A stretch of DNA of 61,193 nt from an uncultured Collinsella sp. (GTDB lineage Bacteria; Actinomycetota; Coriobacteriia; Coriobacteriales; Coriobacteriaceae), in contig CATVZP010000002.1 in NCBI GenBank assembly GCA_958348565.1, forward strand, positions 1 through 61,193, in the 5' to 3' direction. Position 1 is the first letter of the stretch. Each line of letters begins with the position of its first letter. The notes under the pieces are model-generated. The model did no database searches. It was given only the letters and a program-made list of their open reading frames with translations, and was not told the DNA's origin. Shown piece by piece: positions 50,851 to 60,528 of the stretch. The position numbers were made by a program, and so were the translations under genes.

Positions 50851-53517
50851 CTACTCCTGCACCTTGAGAGCTTCGGCCAGGCCCACACGCTTGATGGAAC
50901 GCGTGTGTAGCAGCGCCACGACCAGGTAGGTCGCAAAGCCAATGCCGACGCATGCAGCCATAGACCAAGCGGGCACGTAGATCTCGATATTGCCGTTGTA
51001 GGCGAGCAGCATCGAGCGGAAGATGGCCGTGAGCGAGCCGATAATGACCGGCAAGCTCAGCACGAGCGACGCCGCCACGCACAGTGTGATCGACCGGATG
51101 TACAGATGCGAGATCTCGCTATCGCGATAGCCAAAGACCTTCATGTAGCTAATCGACCGGGCGCTATGGTCGATCACAGCCTTGGTCAGCAGGTACATAA
51201 ACAGCAGGAAGATAAACACCGCGAGCCCAACCATCATGCCGATCATTTTGCCCATCATGCCGATGAACTGGTCGCCCACGGCGCGCATGTCGTCGGGCGT
51301 GATGTCGCCGGCAAAGTAACGAGCATCGAAGTTGAGCTTCTCGTCGCTCACATAGCCGTTAAAGTAGGCGGCGTCGTTGTCGAACAGCTCGTTAAAGTCG
51401 TCGATGCTCATATAGATATTCATGTCCGACTTTGAGCCCCAGGCACAATCCTTGCCCGCGTACTCAAGGGAATAATGCTCGCCCTCGTACTTGTCGCTGA
51501 GCGTGACCTTCTGGCCCTCGCTCCAGCCAAACTTATCGAGCAGACCGCCGCCAAAGACGACGCGCCCATCGCCGACGTTGAGGTCTTTCCAATAGCGCGA
51601 ATCGGGCGAGATGCCGTAGACGGAAATCGTCTCCTCGCCATTACCATCGCCGCGGTCGTATTGCAGCTGGTAAACGGCATATTTCTCGGCCTGCGCGATT
51701 GCGCCCGCGCCGTTGTCGGTCGTATTGACCGGGTGGATATCGTCGTTGTCAGTGTCGATCTTAGAAGCCTTGTCAATCAGGTCGATAGCCTCGTCGCGGT
51801 TGCAGCCGAGGGCATCGGCAAGGTCATCGAGGCGCGCATAAAGCGCATCCTTCTTGTCCTGAACCTTGGCGAGCGCGTCCTGCGCCGCGGCCAGGCTCTC
51901 GGCAGACGGAGACGCGGTCGCGGCATCGGCTGCCGCCTGCGCCGCATCGGCCGCGTCGTCAAGCTCGTCATCGGCATCCTGGGCGGCGGAAAGCAGCGCG
52001 CCGTCAACCGACTGCAAGCGCTCGAGTGCCGACCACTGCTCGCGCTCCTCGGCAGTGCCCTCAAGCTCCAGCGGCGCCTTGAGCGTGTACTGGTGCTCGG
52101 CGACCAGGCTTGTCTCGAGGTTGTCGGCGTAGTGCGTCATCGTGGGCAAAATCGCCAGGCCAAAGAGCAGTAGCAGCGAGGCAAATGCAATGCCCACGAA
52201 GAGCGTGGCGAAGTTACCCAGGTTGCGCAGGAAGATACGCAGGCGGAAGCGGGAAACAAAACCCATGCGCTCCGGCAGCTGCAGGCCGCGCTTGGTGCCC
52301 GATTTGCCGCTCGCCTCGTGACGAAGGAATTGCAACGGCGTCTTGCCCATTTTGCGAAGCAGGCCCACCAGCGTGATGAAGATGAGCGCGGCGGCGGGAA
52401 CCACGGCGCACTTCACAAAGATCTCCCAGCTCCAGTACACCTGGAAGGGCGGCAGGCTGTACGAACCGTAATAGAGGCTGCGCATGGGCTCGGTAAAGAA
52501 CACAACGCCGAGCGCAGTGCCCAAAAGCGCCGCGACCACGCCCACGATGGCGGGAAGCGCCAGGTAGTGCAGCACGATCTCGCGTCGACGATAGCCGCTG
52601 GCGAGCAGCGTGCCGATAATGGCGCTCTCCTCCTCGATGGTGGCGTCGGTAAGGACCACAAAGACAAATGCCATGATCACGATGATGATGTCGAGCAACG
52701 TCATCCACATCATGGAGTCGCCGTCCACGTCGTCGCGCGCGTAGCCAATGCCCTGGTTGGAATCGGCATCGATAAGATCGTCAACGCGCGCATCGGCATC
52801 GGTCAGCGCTTCGACCATATCCTGCTCCGCATCGATGCGATCCGCGGTGGGAAGATCGCGATCGGCAAAGGTAAAGGAGTAGATGTAGGCAGGCGCGCCG
52901 CCGGCATCCTCGAGCGCAGCAAAGCCGGCGTCGGTGACCTCGGCAACACCATAGGTGATGGTGTTCACCGTAAAGTCCGAATTGTTGAGGAACAGCGCCT
53001 GGCTATCGGGCTGGGTCATGATGCCGCAGATGGTGTAGGTGCGGCCCTCAAGCTCGACCTTATCGCCCACGGCGAGATCGTTGTTGGTGGCGAAGACACG
53101 GTCGATTGCCACCTCATCGTCCGTCTTGGGCTGCCTGCCCTCACAGTAGGACGCGATATCGACCTTGGTGCGGTGCGCATAGGCGCGCAGCGTGCGCTTG
53201 GTGCCGTCGTCGCCGGCGGTCATTTTGATGATGGCGTCGATGGAGAAATTCTTGTAGAGCGTGACGCCGCCGACGTCGCCGGCCGCATCCTCGGCGGCCT
53301 TGAGTTGATCGTCGGTAGCCTCGAAGGAGGTGGTCACGCGGCCGTCCTCAATCGTGTACGCATCGCGCATGTCGTCGATAAGGCAGCCGATGGAATGCGC
53401 CGCGAGCAAAAAGCCCGAGGTAAGGGCGATGCTTCCGCACATGAGTAAAAAGATGCCCAGGTACTTGCCGATATTGCGGCGCAGCTCGCGCGGGAGACGT
53501 CTTGCGAGAGGTGTCAT
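50851..53517 (-). CDS. Large FtsX/MacB-type ABC transporter permease
   Basis: An 888-residue membrane protein. One helix (LGIFLLMCGSIALTSGFLLA near residue 20) precedes an extracellular MacB_PCD-like region, then an FtsX domain (helices near 270-400). A second large extracellular region includes an Ala/Asp-rich coiled coil (about 505-570), and a final FtsX domain (about 760-885) ends with VGLAEALKVQE. Such permeases pair with LolD/MacB-like ATPases and move lipids, peptides or drugs, or act mechanically on the wall. The ATPase gene is 8 bp upstream. Confidence 0.85.
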   Translation of the reverse strand: MTPLARRLPRELRRNIGKYLGIFLLMCGSIALTSGFLLAAHSIGCLIDDMRDAYTIEDGRVTTSFEATDDQLKAAEDAAGDVGGVTLYKNFSIDAIIKMTAGDDGTKRTLRAYAHRTKVDIASYCEGRQPKTDDEVAIDRVFATNNDLAVGDKVELEGRTYTICGIMTQPDSQALFLNNSDFTVNTITYGVAEVTDAGFAALEDAGGAPAYIYSFTFADRDLPTADRIDAEQDMVEALTDADARVDDLIDADSNQGIGYARDDVDGDSMMWMTLLDIIIVIMAFVFVVLTDATIEEESAIIGTLLASGYRRREIVLHYLALPAIVGVVAALLGTALGVVFFTEPMRSLYYGSYSLPPFQVYWSWEIFVKCAVVPAAALIFITLVGLLRKMGKTPLQFLRHEASGKSGTKRGLQLPERMGFVSRFRLRIFLRNLGNFATLFVGIAFASLLLLFGLAILPTMTHYADNLETSLVAEHQYTLKAPLELEGTAEEREQWSALERLQSVDGALLSAAQDADDELDDAADAAQAAADAATASPSAESLAAAQDALAKVQDKKDALYARLDDLADALGCNRDEAIDLIDKASKIDTDNDDIHPVNTTDNGAGAIAQAEKYAVYQLQYDRGDGNGEETISVYGISPDSRYWKDLNVGDGRVVFGGGLLDKFGWSEGQKVTLSDKYEGEHYSLEYAGKDCAWGSKSDMNIYMSIDDFNELFDNDAAYFNGYVSDEKLNFDARYFAGDITPDDMRAVGDQFIGMMGKMIGMMVGLAVFIFLLFMYLLTKAVIDHSARSISYMKVFGYRDSEISHLYIRSITLCVAASLVLSLPVIIGSLTAIFRSMLLAYNGNIEIYVPAWSMAACVGIGFATYLVVALLHTRSIKRVGLAEALKVQE

Positions 53518-53525
53518 GGCGCCGC

Positions 53526-54239
<714 letters not shown>

Positions 54240-54332
54240 GGTATCCCCCATTGTTAGCCTCGTACTACTTTATGAACGTAATAGTAAACCTTGGCGAACT
54301 ATTTTGGGGCGAGGCCTAGGATTTATTTCAGA

Positions 54333-55538
54333 CTAGGCGCGGGATTTGGCGCGTGCGAGAGCCAGGCCTACGGCGGCAATGGCGGCGGCGAAGAGCACGG
54401 TGACGCCCAGGTCGCAGGCGATGTCGCCCAACACGGCAGACGTCAGGTCCGAAGCAAGCGCCTTGCCGATCGCGTCGTTCACCCAATACGTCGGCACAAA
54501 GTGCGCCACCGTCTGCACGGCCGAGCCCATGAGCGACAGCGGCATCCAAGCGCCGCCCAAAAACGTCATGAGCATGCCGAGCAGGTTGCCCACACCGTTG
54601 AGCAGCTCCTCGCGCGCGCCCAGGCTCGAAAGCGCAAAGCCAACGGCCAGCGGCGTGCACGCCAGGGCAAACGTCGCCGCCAGTGCCAGACACACGCGAC
54701 CCACGCCGACCTCGGCAACCGCGCCGGCAAAGCCCACGACGCCCATCATGCTCGACACAAACCAGATGCAGACGGTGAGCACCGCGGCAGCCGCAAACAC
54801 GGCAAGCGAACGCTGGCGCCCGGAGATTGGGCCGGCCTCCATGCGGCGCACGCGCTCGGGCTCGTTCATGCCCGAGAACACCAGCCCCACCGACACGATG
54901 ACAGACGAGATGATCGCGTACGCACCAAAGTTGAAATACGACTCGAGCGTGGCGGCGGCTGTCGAGTCAACCTTGACCTGCTCGATCTCGACCTTGGCGC
55001 GCTTCGCGGCCGCATGCTCGGCAGCCTTGGCGACGCTACCGTTAGAGGCGGCGGGCTCAAGTGCGGCCGCAGCGCCCGCGAGCGAGATCCAGCGCGAGGC
55101 CTCGGCAGACGAAAGCGCTGCCGCCATGGTGCCGGAACCATAGGTCACGTCGAGTTTGGGCAGAGACTCCCCCGCGCGAGCGGCTGCAACGAGGTCGTCC
55201 TCAAACCCCTCCGGGATAAAGAACACGCAGTCGGCGCTGCCCTTGGCGCTGTTGCTCTTGGAGAGCGCGTCCGCAAGGTCGTACGTATCGTCGCCGATGC
55301 CCGTGACCAGCTCAAAGCGCAAACCCAGATGCTTGGTAAGCGCACGCGAAAGATCGCTGTCGTCGCGGTCGACCACGATCACGTTGGCATCATAGGGCTT
55401 ATACTCGGTGAGCTGCGACGAGTTCCAGCTCACCGATGCCGCGATAAACACACCCATCAGCGAAATGAACACCGTGTAGATAAGCAGGTAGAACGGGTGC
55501 GCCAGCGCCATGCGAAGCGCGGTCTTAAAGGTGCTCAT
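54333..55538 (-). CDS. ABC-2 type transporter permease
   Basis: A 401-residue membrane protein with one N-terminal helix, a large extracytoplasmic segment (about 40-220) and five or six helices toward the C-terminus (VIVSVGLVFSGMNEPERVRR, GVVGFAGAVAEVGVG, MLMTFLGGAWMPLSLMG). This is the ABC2_membrane_3 (YhgE/YhaP-like) layout. It is the second permease of an exporter with the gene at 55525, overlapping it by 14 bp. Substrate unknown. Confidence 0.82.
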   Translation of the reverse strand: MSTFKTALRMALAHPFYLLIYTVFISLMGVFIAASVSWNSSQLTEYKPYDANVIVVDRDDSDLSRALTKHLGLRFELVTGIGDDTYDLADALSKSNSAKGSADCVFFIPEGFEDDLVAAARAGESLPKLDVTYGSGTMAAALSSAEASRWISLAGAAAALEPAASNGSVAKAAEHAAAKRAKVEIEQVKVDSTAAATLESYFNFGAYAIISSVIVSVGLVFSGMNEPERVRRMEAGPISGRQRSLAVFAAAAVLTVCIWFVSSMMGVVGFAGAVAEVGVGRVCLALAATFALACTPLAVGFALSSLGAREELLNGVGNLLGMLMTFLGGAWMPLSLMGSAVQTVAHFVPTYWVNDAIGKALASDLTSAVLGDIACDLGVTVLFAAAIAAVGLALARAKSRA

Positions 55539-56712
55539 AGCGGCTCCTTCCAAAGATCAGCGTAGCGGCGGCGACAAACACCAGCGCCATAAGGACCAGC
55601 GCGCCGGCGCGAACGGCAAAGGGGCCCAGGTCCTCAAAGAAATACAGGCGGTTGAACATGTCGCAGATGAGCTTGACGGGGTTGAGCCAGCACTCGGCCG
55701 GGCAGGCGCGGGCAACGTCGTCGGCAAGTGCCATCGCCGGCTCGCCGTAGAGGCCGGCGAACAGGGCGCACGTGGTAGCAAAGCCCGTGAGGATGCCGGA
55801 CTTGGACGCCTTGCCGCCCTTAACGGGAAGTGTGCCCACAAAGAGTCCCAGGCCCGTAGCGGCAACCGCGGAAGCGGCACCGCCCACCAGACACAGCCCC
55901 TCGCGCCCGCCAAAGTCGACGCCCACGACCAGGCGCACGTAGCCGATCGCAATCGTCATCGAGGCAAAGGAAACCAGCCACGAGCCCACAAAGATACCGG
56001 CCAGCGACGCCGTCTTGGAAAGGCCGCCCACGCAGCGACGCGCGCCAAGGCCCGACAGATTGGGCTGCAGGTCGACGACGCTCAAGGCGGCAAACTCGGC
56101 AGACATCATCGCGACCAGGCCAAAGAGCGCGTAGTAGTAGACGACCGTACCATCGGGCGTGGTGCGTGTCAGACTTACGCGGCGGGTGCCACCCTCGAGC
56201 GACAGGGCGCGCGCAACCGCCTCCGGGTCGGCGAGCGCCGCCGGGTTGTCTTGGGCAATCTGGGACATGAGCTCGGCATTTTGTGTATACGAGCTTGCCA
56301 CCGTCTCCAAAATGCTGCGGTCGGTGAGCACCGTCGACGCACGCGAGCTGTCATAGCTCGAAAGCAATGTGAGTTTGGGCGTGCCCGCGGTATCCACCGT
56401 GTAAATGCCCGCGACTTCGCCGGCCTTGAGCGCTTTGCGCGCGGCAGCCAAGTCTTCGCACTCGCTCACATCGAGCAGCTGGTCGTCGCCTTCCTTGGCA
56501 AGCGAAGCCGCCACGTCCTTAAAGGTCGAGGCGTCCCAGGCCTCGTCCGCTACGACGGCAACCGGCACCGGGTCGATCTTGCCGTCGGAGCTCAGATTCG
56601 CAAACATAAACATGAACATCGTGGAGAGCGCGACGGGAAAGATCGCGCCCCAAACCCACGTGCTCGGCCGGCGCAGCAGCGTCTTGATCGTAATGACAAT
56701 GGTGTTGAACAT
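55525..56712 (-). CDS. ABC-2 type transporter permease
   Basis: A 395-residue permease with the same architecture as its neighbour: an N-terminal helix (PSTWVWGAIFPVALSTMFMF), an extracytoplasmic region (about 45-210) and six C-terminal helices beginning at YYYALFGLVAMMSAEF. The two likely form a heterodimer. The gene starts 10 bp after the ATPase stop with a GGGGGCGG site. Confidence 0.82.
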   Translation of the reverse strand: MFNTIVITIKTLLRRPSTWVWGAIFPVALSTMFMFMFANLSSDGKIDPVPVAVVADEAWDASTFKDVAASLAKEGDDQLLDVSECEDLAAARKALKAGEVAGIYTVDTAGTPKLTLLSSYDSSRASTVLTDRSILETVASSYTQNAELMSQIAQDNPAALADPEAVARALSLEGGTRRVSLTRTTPDGTVVYYYALFGLVAMMSAEFAALSVVDLQPNLSGLGARRCVGGLSKTASLAGIFVGSWLVSFASMTIAIGYVRLVVGVDFGGREGLCLVGGAASAVAATGLGLFVGTLPVKGGKASKSGILTGFATTCALFAGLYGEPAMALADDVARACPAECWLNPVKLICDMFNRLYFFEDLGPFAVRAGALVLMALVFVAAATLIFGRSRYEHL

Positions 56713-56721
56713 GGCCGCCCC

Positions 56722-57660
56722 CTAGTCGCGCAGCTCGCGGCCGGTGATCTCGAGGAACACGTCGTTGAGGGTCGGCGGCTCGCTCCACACGCGGCCGAGC
56801 GCCACGTCGGCGGCGCGCAATGTGTCGAGGATGTCGACCAGGTTGTGCGGACTCGCCTCGCAGGTGCAGACGAGTTCGCCGCCGGACAGCTCGACGCTGA
56901 GCACGTGCTCGAGGGCGCGCAGCCGCTCGACCGTGGCGGGCTCGACGGCGCCGACCTCGACGGTCACGCGCTCGCCCATCTGGATCATGCGCTTGAGCTC
57001 GTCGTTGGTGCCCTGCGCCAGCACGCGGCCGCCGTCCATGATCATGATGCGACTGCAGATCTGCTCGACTTCCTCCATGTAATGGCTGGTATACACCACC
57101 GTGGCGCCCTCGTCGCGCAGGCGGCAGATGCCCTCCAGGATGGCGTTGCGGCTCTGCGGGTCGACCGCCACCGTGGGCTCGTCAAAGAAGATGAGCTCGG
57201 GCTTGTGCGCGATGCCGCAGGCAATGTTGAGGCGACGCGCCAGACCGCCCGAGAGCTTGCCGGGGCGGAACTTGGTAAAGTCGCCCAGCCCGACAAAGTC
57301 GATCGCCTCGTCCACGAGCGCGCGACGGCGCTTGCGGTCGTTGATGTAGAGGCTGCAGAAATAGTCAATGTTCTCGCGCACCGTGAGCTCGTCGAATGCC
57401 GCCACCTGCTGCGGCACCACGCCGATGCGGCGCTTGAGGTCGTAGCGGGCGGGTGTCATGGGCTCGCCGAACAGCTCGATGGTGCCCTTGTCGTAAGCGA
57501 GCAGCTGCAGAATACAGTTGATGGACGTGGTCTTGCCCGAGCCGTTGGGTCCGAGCAGGCCAAAGATCTCGCCGGGGGCGATGCTCAGGTTAAAGTGGTC
57601 GAGCGCAATAAGATCGTCGTAGCGCTTGACGAGGTTTTCGACGTGGACGATGTCTGTCAT
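56722..57660 (-). CDS. ABC-2 transporter ATPase
   Basis: A 312-residue ATPase of the DrrA/CcmA-like group. Walker A is GPNGSGKTTSI, the signature LSGGLARRLNIA, Walker B LIFFDEPTVAVD and the switch His is in YTSHYMEEVEQIC. A C-terminal domain of about 90 residues (ERVTVEVGAVEPATVERLRA) is typical of drug or lipid exporters. It drives the two permeases that follow in the operon. It is divergent from a HisKA_3/NarL pair that may control it. Confidence 0.92.
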   Translation of the reverse strand: MTDIVHVENLVKRYDDLIALDHFNLSIAPGEIFGLLGPNGSGKTTSINCILQLLAYDKGTIELFGEPMTPARYDLKRRIGVVPQQVAAFDELTVRENIDYFCSLYINDRKRRRALVDEAIDFVGLGDFTKFRPGKLSGGLARRLNIACGIAHKPELIFFDEPTVAVDPQSRNAILEGICRLRDEGATVVYTSHYMEEVEQICSRIMIMDGGRVLAQGTNDELKRMIQMGERVTVEVGAVEPATVERLRALEHVLSVELSGGELVCTCEASPHNLVDILDTLRAADVALGRVWSEPPTLNDVFLEITGRELRD

Positions 57661-57858
57661 GAGGCGGCCCTTCTGTTGATTGCGGCCCGGTACGATTGCA
57701 TCATCGCAGGAGCCGCCGGCGCGCGCCAGTGAGCTTTGTCACGAGTGCGAGGGGGCGGAGGCGAAACCCCCGCTCGCGCGAGCGATCGTCCCCGCTTTGC
57801 CGCGCGGGAGGAATGTCACAGTTGCGCAGGCAGCCCCTCCACCACGCGCGGCTTCGCG

Positions 57859-57871
57859 TACAATACCCGTA
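57859..57871 (+). promoter_or_regulatory. -10 box suggesting leaderless transcript
   Basis: TACAAT (57859-57864) ends six bases before the ATG at 57871, so transcription would start at or within a base of the start codon. The -35 region is poor. Confidence 0.4.
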
Positions 57872-59016
57872 TGAACAGGCTTTTCGACAAATCGATCGTG
57901 CTGGCGTGCTGTATTGCGGCCGCCACGGGCCTTGCTGTGGACGCTTGCCTGGTCGCGGCGTTTTGCCTTGGAGTTATCGCCACCTCGCTGGCCGAGGTCG
58001 CACAGGGAGAACGCACACGCCGTGTAAGCGAGGCCGCGAGTTACGCTTACATCATCGCGGCCGTCTTTGTGCCGCCGTTTGTGCCGTTTGCGCCTCTCGC
58101 CCTTTATGACATCGCGCGGCGCGTGCGCCGCGAACACGCCTGGGTCGCGCTGGGCATTGGTTCCGTCTTTGCCTTTGCGCTCGTCGCGGACCTTCGCACC
58201 GACGCGCTCACCTCCCGAACGCTCCTGCTGACCGCCATCCTTTCGGTTGCCGCCACCTTGCTATCGCTACGTACCGCCCAGTTGGAGCGCGAGCAGCGGC
58301 ACATGCGCCGCACCCGCGACGAGCTGCAGGAACGAGCCCTCGCGCTCGAAGCGCGCAACCGCGATCTTGCCGACCGCCAGGACTACGAAGTCGAGCTCGC
58401 GACGCTCGCCGAACGCGCCCGCATCGCGCGCGAAATCCACGATAACGTGGGCCACCAGCTCACGCGCGCCTCACTGCAGGCCGAAGCCTTGCGCGTGGTC
58501 CATGCCGACGAGCCCGGCGTCGCCGCCGATTTCGCCGACGTCAAACGCACGGTTGACGAGGCGCTCCAGCTTGTGCGCACCAGCGTCCACGCGCTCAACG
58601 ACAACGCCGTCGACCTTTCCGTGCAGCTCGAACGCATTGTTGAAGGCGCGCGCTCGGACGGTGGCCCGCAGATTGAGCTTGAAGTTATGACCGAACATGC
58701 GCCCGCAAACGTCGCGAACTGCTTTACGGCGGTCCTGCGCGAGGCGCTCTCCAACACCATGCGCCACGCTTGCGCCCATACTGTCACCGTACGGTGCATG
58801 GAGCATCCGTCGTTTTACCAGCTCATCGTTACCGACGATGGCGTGGGCGGGGTCCAAGCAATCGGCCGTGGCGCCGCGGAGGGCATGGGGCTCGCCTCCA
58901 TGCGCGAGCGCATCGAGGCGCTTGGCGGCACCTTCACCGCCGGTCCGCGCGCCGGCGTCGGCGGCCGGCGCGTGTTTGCCACCGTTCCCAAACAGCAAGG
59001 AGATGAGGACCGATGA
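57871..59016 (+). CDS. HisKA_3-type sensor histidine kinase
   Basis: A 381-residue kinase. Four to five hydrophobic helices (about 8-135) precede a coiled coil. The phospho-acceptor box is ERARIAREIHDNVGHQLT and the HATPase domain has an N box (REALSNTMRHAC) and glycine box (GMGLASMRERIEALGG). It is the DesK/NarX-like class. I chose ATG 57871; the open frame upstream is GC-rich and lacks membrane character. It overlaps the response regulator by four bases. Confidence 0.88.
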   Translation: MNRLFDKSIVLACCIAAATGLAVDACLVAAFCLGVIATSLAEVAQGERTRRVSEAASYAYIIAAVFVPPFVPFAPLALYDIARRVRREHAWVALGIGSVFAFALVADLRTDALTSRTLLLTAILSVAATLLSLRTAQLEREQRHMRRTRDELQERALALEARNRDLADRQDYEVELATLAERARIAREIHDNVGHQLTRASLQAEALRVVHADEPGVAADFADVKRTVDEALQLVRTSVHALNDNAVDLSVQLERIVEGARSDGGPQIELEVMTEHAPANVANCFTAVLREALSNTMRHACAHTVTVRCMEHPSFYQLIVTDDGVGGVQAIGRGAAEGMGLASMRERIEALGGTFTAGPRAGVGGRRVFATVPKQQGDEDR

Positions 59017-59642
59017 GGCTCATCGTTGTCGACGACGACCGCTTGGTGGTCGATTCGCTCAAGATTATCCTGGGCGCCCAGCCGCAGATCGAGGTGGTGG
59101 GTACCGGCGCCAACGGCAACGATGCGTTGGCGCTCTACGCCGAGCACGCACCCGATATCGCACTGCTCGACATTCAGATGCCGGAGCGCGACGGCCTTTC
59201 GGCGGCACGCGAGATCCTCGAGCGCGACCCTGCGGCGCGCGTGGTGTTTCTGACGACATTCTCGGATGACGAGTACATTGTGTCGGCGCTCAAACTGGGT
59301 GCCCGCGGCTATCTGATCAAAACCGATGTCGCCGCCATTCCGCCAGCGTTGGCGCAGGTCATGGACGGCAAACGCGTGCTCGAGGGTAAGGCGATCGAGG
59401 ATATCAACTTTGATGGGGCGGACGTCGAGGCCGGCGCGACCCGCCGGCCCGCCGCCTTTGCCAGCCTGACCGACCGCGAGTTCGAAGTCGCCGAGCTCAT
59501 CGCCCGCGGCCTCGACAACAAGGAGATCGCCGCCACCGCCTACATGGGCGAAGGCACCGTGCGCAACCACATCAGCTCAATCCTAGCCAAAATGGGCCTA
59601 CGCAACCGCACGCAGATCGCCATCGCCTACCTGCGGGGATAA
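59013..59642 (+). CDS. NarL-type response regulator
   Basis: A 209-residue regulator. The receiver has VDDDRLVVDSL, the phospho-acceptor in IALLDIQMPERDG and Lys in YLIKTD. The C-terminal LuxR helix-turn-helix has SLTDREFEVAELIARG and EGTVRNHISSILAKMG. The ATG overlaps the kinase stop. It probably regulates the divergent ABC-2 exporter, a common arrangement. Confidence 0.9.
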   Translation: MRLIVVDDDRLVVDSLKIILGAQPQIEVVGTGANGNDALALYAEHAPDIALLDIQMPERDGLSAAREILERDPAARVVFLTTFSDDEYIVSALKLGARGYLIKTDVAAIPPALAQVMDGKRVLEGKAIEDINFDGADVEAGATRRPAAFASLTDREFEVAELIARGLDNKEIAATAYMGEGTVRNHISSILAKMGLRNRTQIAIAYLRG

Positions 59643-59706
59643 CTACCCAATGGCCGGACACTCCGACATAGCAAAATGGCTGTTATCGATTTGATGCCAT
59701 TTCAAA

Positions 59707-60109
59707 ACCATGCCGGATTACGGGGCTAAACTCAGGGCCCCCATCCATACCCACGTTTTCTGCAAAATGACGGCTCGTCTACCTGCGGTTTTATTTTCAC
59801 GAATATCGGCATGGTTGGGGGCTCGTGATTCAGCCCCGTAAACCGGCATAGTTTTGTTCGGGCGACCCCGCACGAGTGCCTCCGCCAGCCTCGCGGGACC
59901 AAAATGATCCGTTTTCCTTCGCCCCCAAGGAATCAGCCGGAACCGCCCGCCACGAAACCGGCCCATCTACTACGTTTGACTCGACACCCCCGACCACAAC
60001 CGCGTTTTATGAAAAACCGCAGGCGTTCTACCTGCGGTTTTGTTTTTGGGATTTTCCGTATGGTCGGAGGTTCGCTATCCAGCTCCGTAAACCGGCATAG
60101 TTTTGTTCG
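59707..60109. repeat. Intergenic 83-bp repeat family (two direct, one partial inverted copy)
   Basis: 59778-59860 and 60027-60109 align without gaps over 83 bp, about 68 identical by eye. Both start tctacctgcggtttt and end gtaaaccggcatagttttg then ttcg. A partial inverted copy lies at 59707-59748 (accatgccggattacggggc). The stretch 59643-60179 contains no convincing gene. The middle of each copy can fold (ggggctcgtgattcagcccc). Confidence 0.7.
60012..60047 (+). terminator. Rho-independent terminator
   Basis: aaaaccgcagg / cctgcggtttt with loop cgttcta, followed by gttttt. It overlaps the start of the second 83-bp repeat and would stop transcription from the NarL-type regulator gene. Confidence 0.75.
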
Positions 60110-60136
60110 TGGCGGCCCAACCGCGCGTTCACGCGC

Positions 60137-60170
60137 GGGGCCGGTGGGGCATTTTTGCCCCACCGGCCCC
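60137..60170. terminator. Strong hairpin after hydrogenase operon
   Basis: ggggccggtggggc (60137-60150) is a perfect 14-bp complement of 60157-60170 with loop attttt. It lies just after the stop of the ferredoxin gene on the minus strand. Confidence 0.6.
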
Positions 60171-60179
60171 ATCCAAACG

Positions 60180-60521
60180 CTACTCCGGCTTGGTTTCTAC
60201 CGTGGGAGTCTTGTCCGCCGCAACCGGAGTGCGGGCGGTGTCCATGCTCAGGCAGTGTTTAGGACAGCTCTCGACGCACTCGCCGCACACCACACAAGAA
60301 TACGGATCGATCGACCACGTTCCGCCCTTGCGATCGACCGCGAGCGCGCCCGCCGGGCAGCGACGCGCGCACATGCCGCAGCAGATACACACGTCCATGT
60401 CGTTAACGATATGTCCGCGCAAGCGCTCGGGTGCCGCGAGCTTCTCCTGCGGATAGCACACCGTTACCGGCTGCTTGACCATAGAACCCAAGGCCGTCTT
60501 GGCAAATGTCAGCAAACTCAT
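60180..60521 (-). CDS. Hydrogenase ferredoxin subunit (EchF-like)
   Basis: A 113-residue protein with two [4Fe-4S] motifs: CICCGMCARRCP near residue 45 and CVVCGECVESCP near residue 77. The N-terminal TFAKTALGSMVKQPVTVCYP matches HycF/EchF-type subunits. It passes electrons between ferredoxin and the small hydrogenase subunit. It is last in the operon, 7 bp after the large-subunit gene. Confidence 0.85.
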   Translation of the reverse strand: MSLLTFAKTALGSMVKQPVTVCYPQEKLAAPERLRGHIVNDMDVCICCGMCARRCPAGALAVDRKGGTWSIDPYSCVVCGECVESCPKHCLSMDTARTPVAADKTPTVETKPE

Positions 60522-60528
60522 GCCGCGC

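Noticed and set aside
55510..57732. Long plus-strand open frame opposite the ABC-2 exporter
   Set aside because: Same reason: ABC ATPase and permease motifs are on the minus strand.
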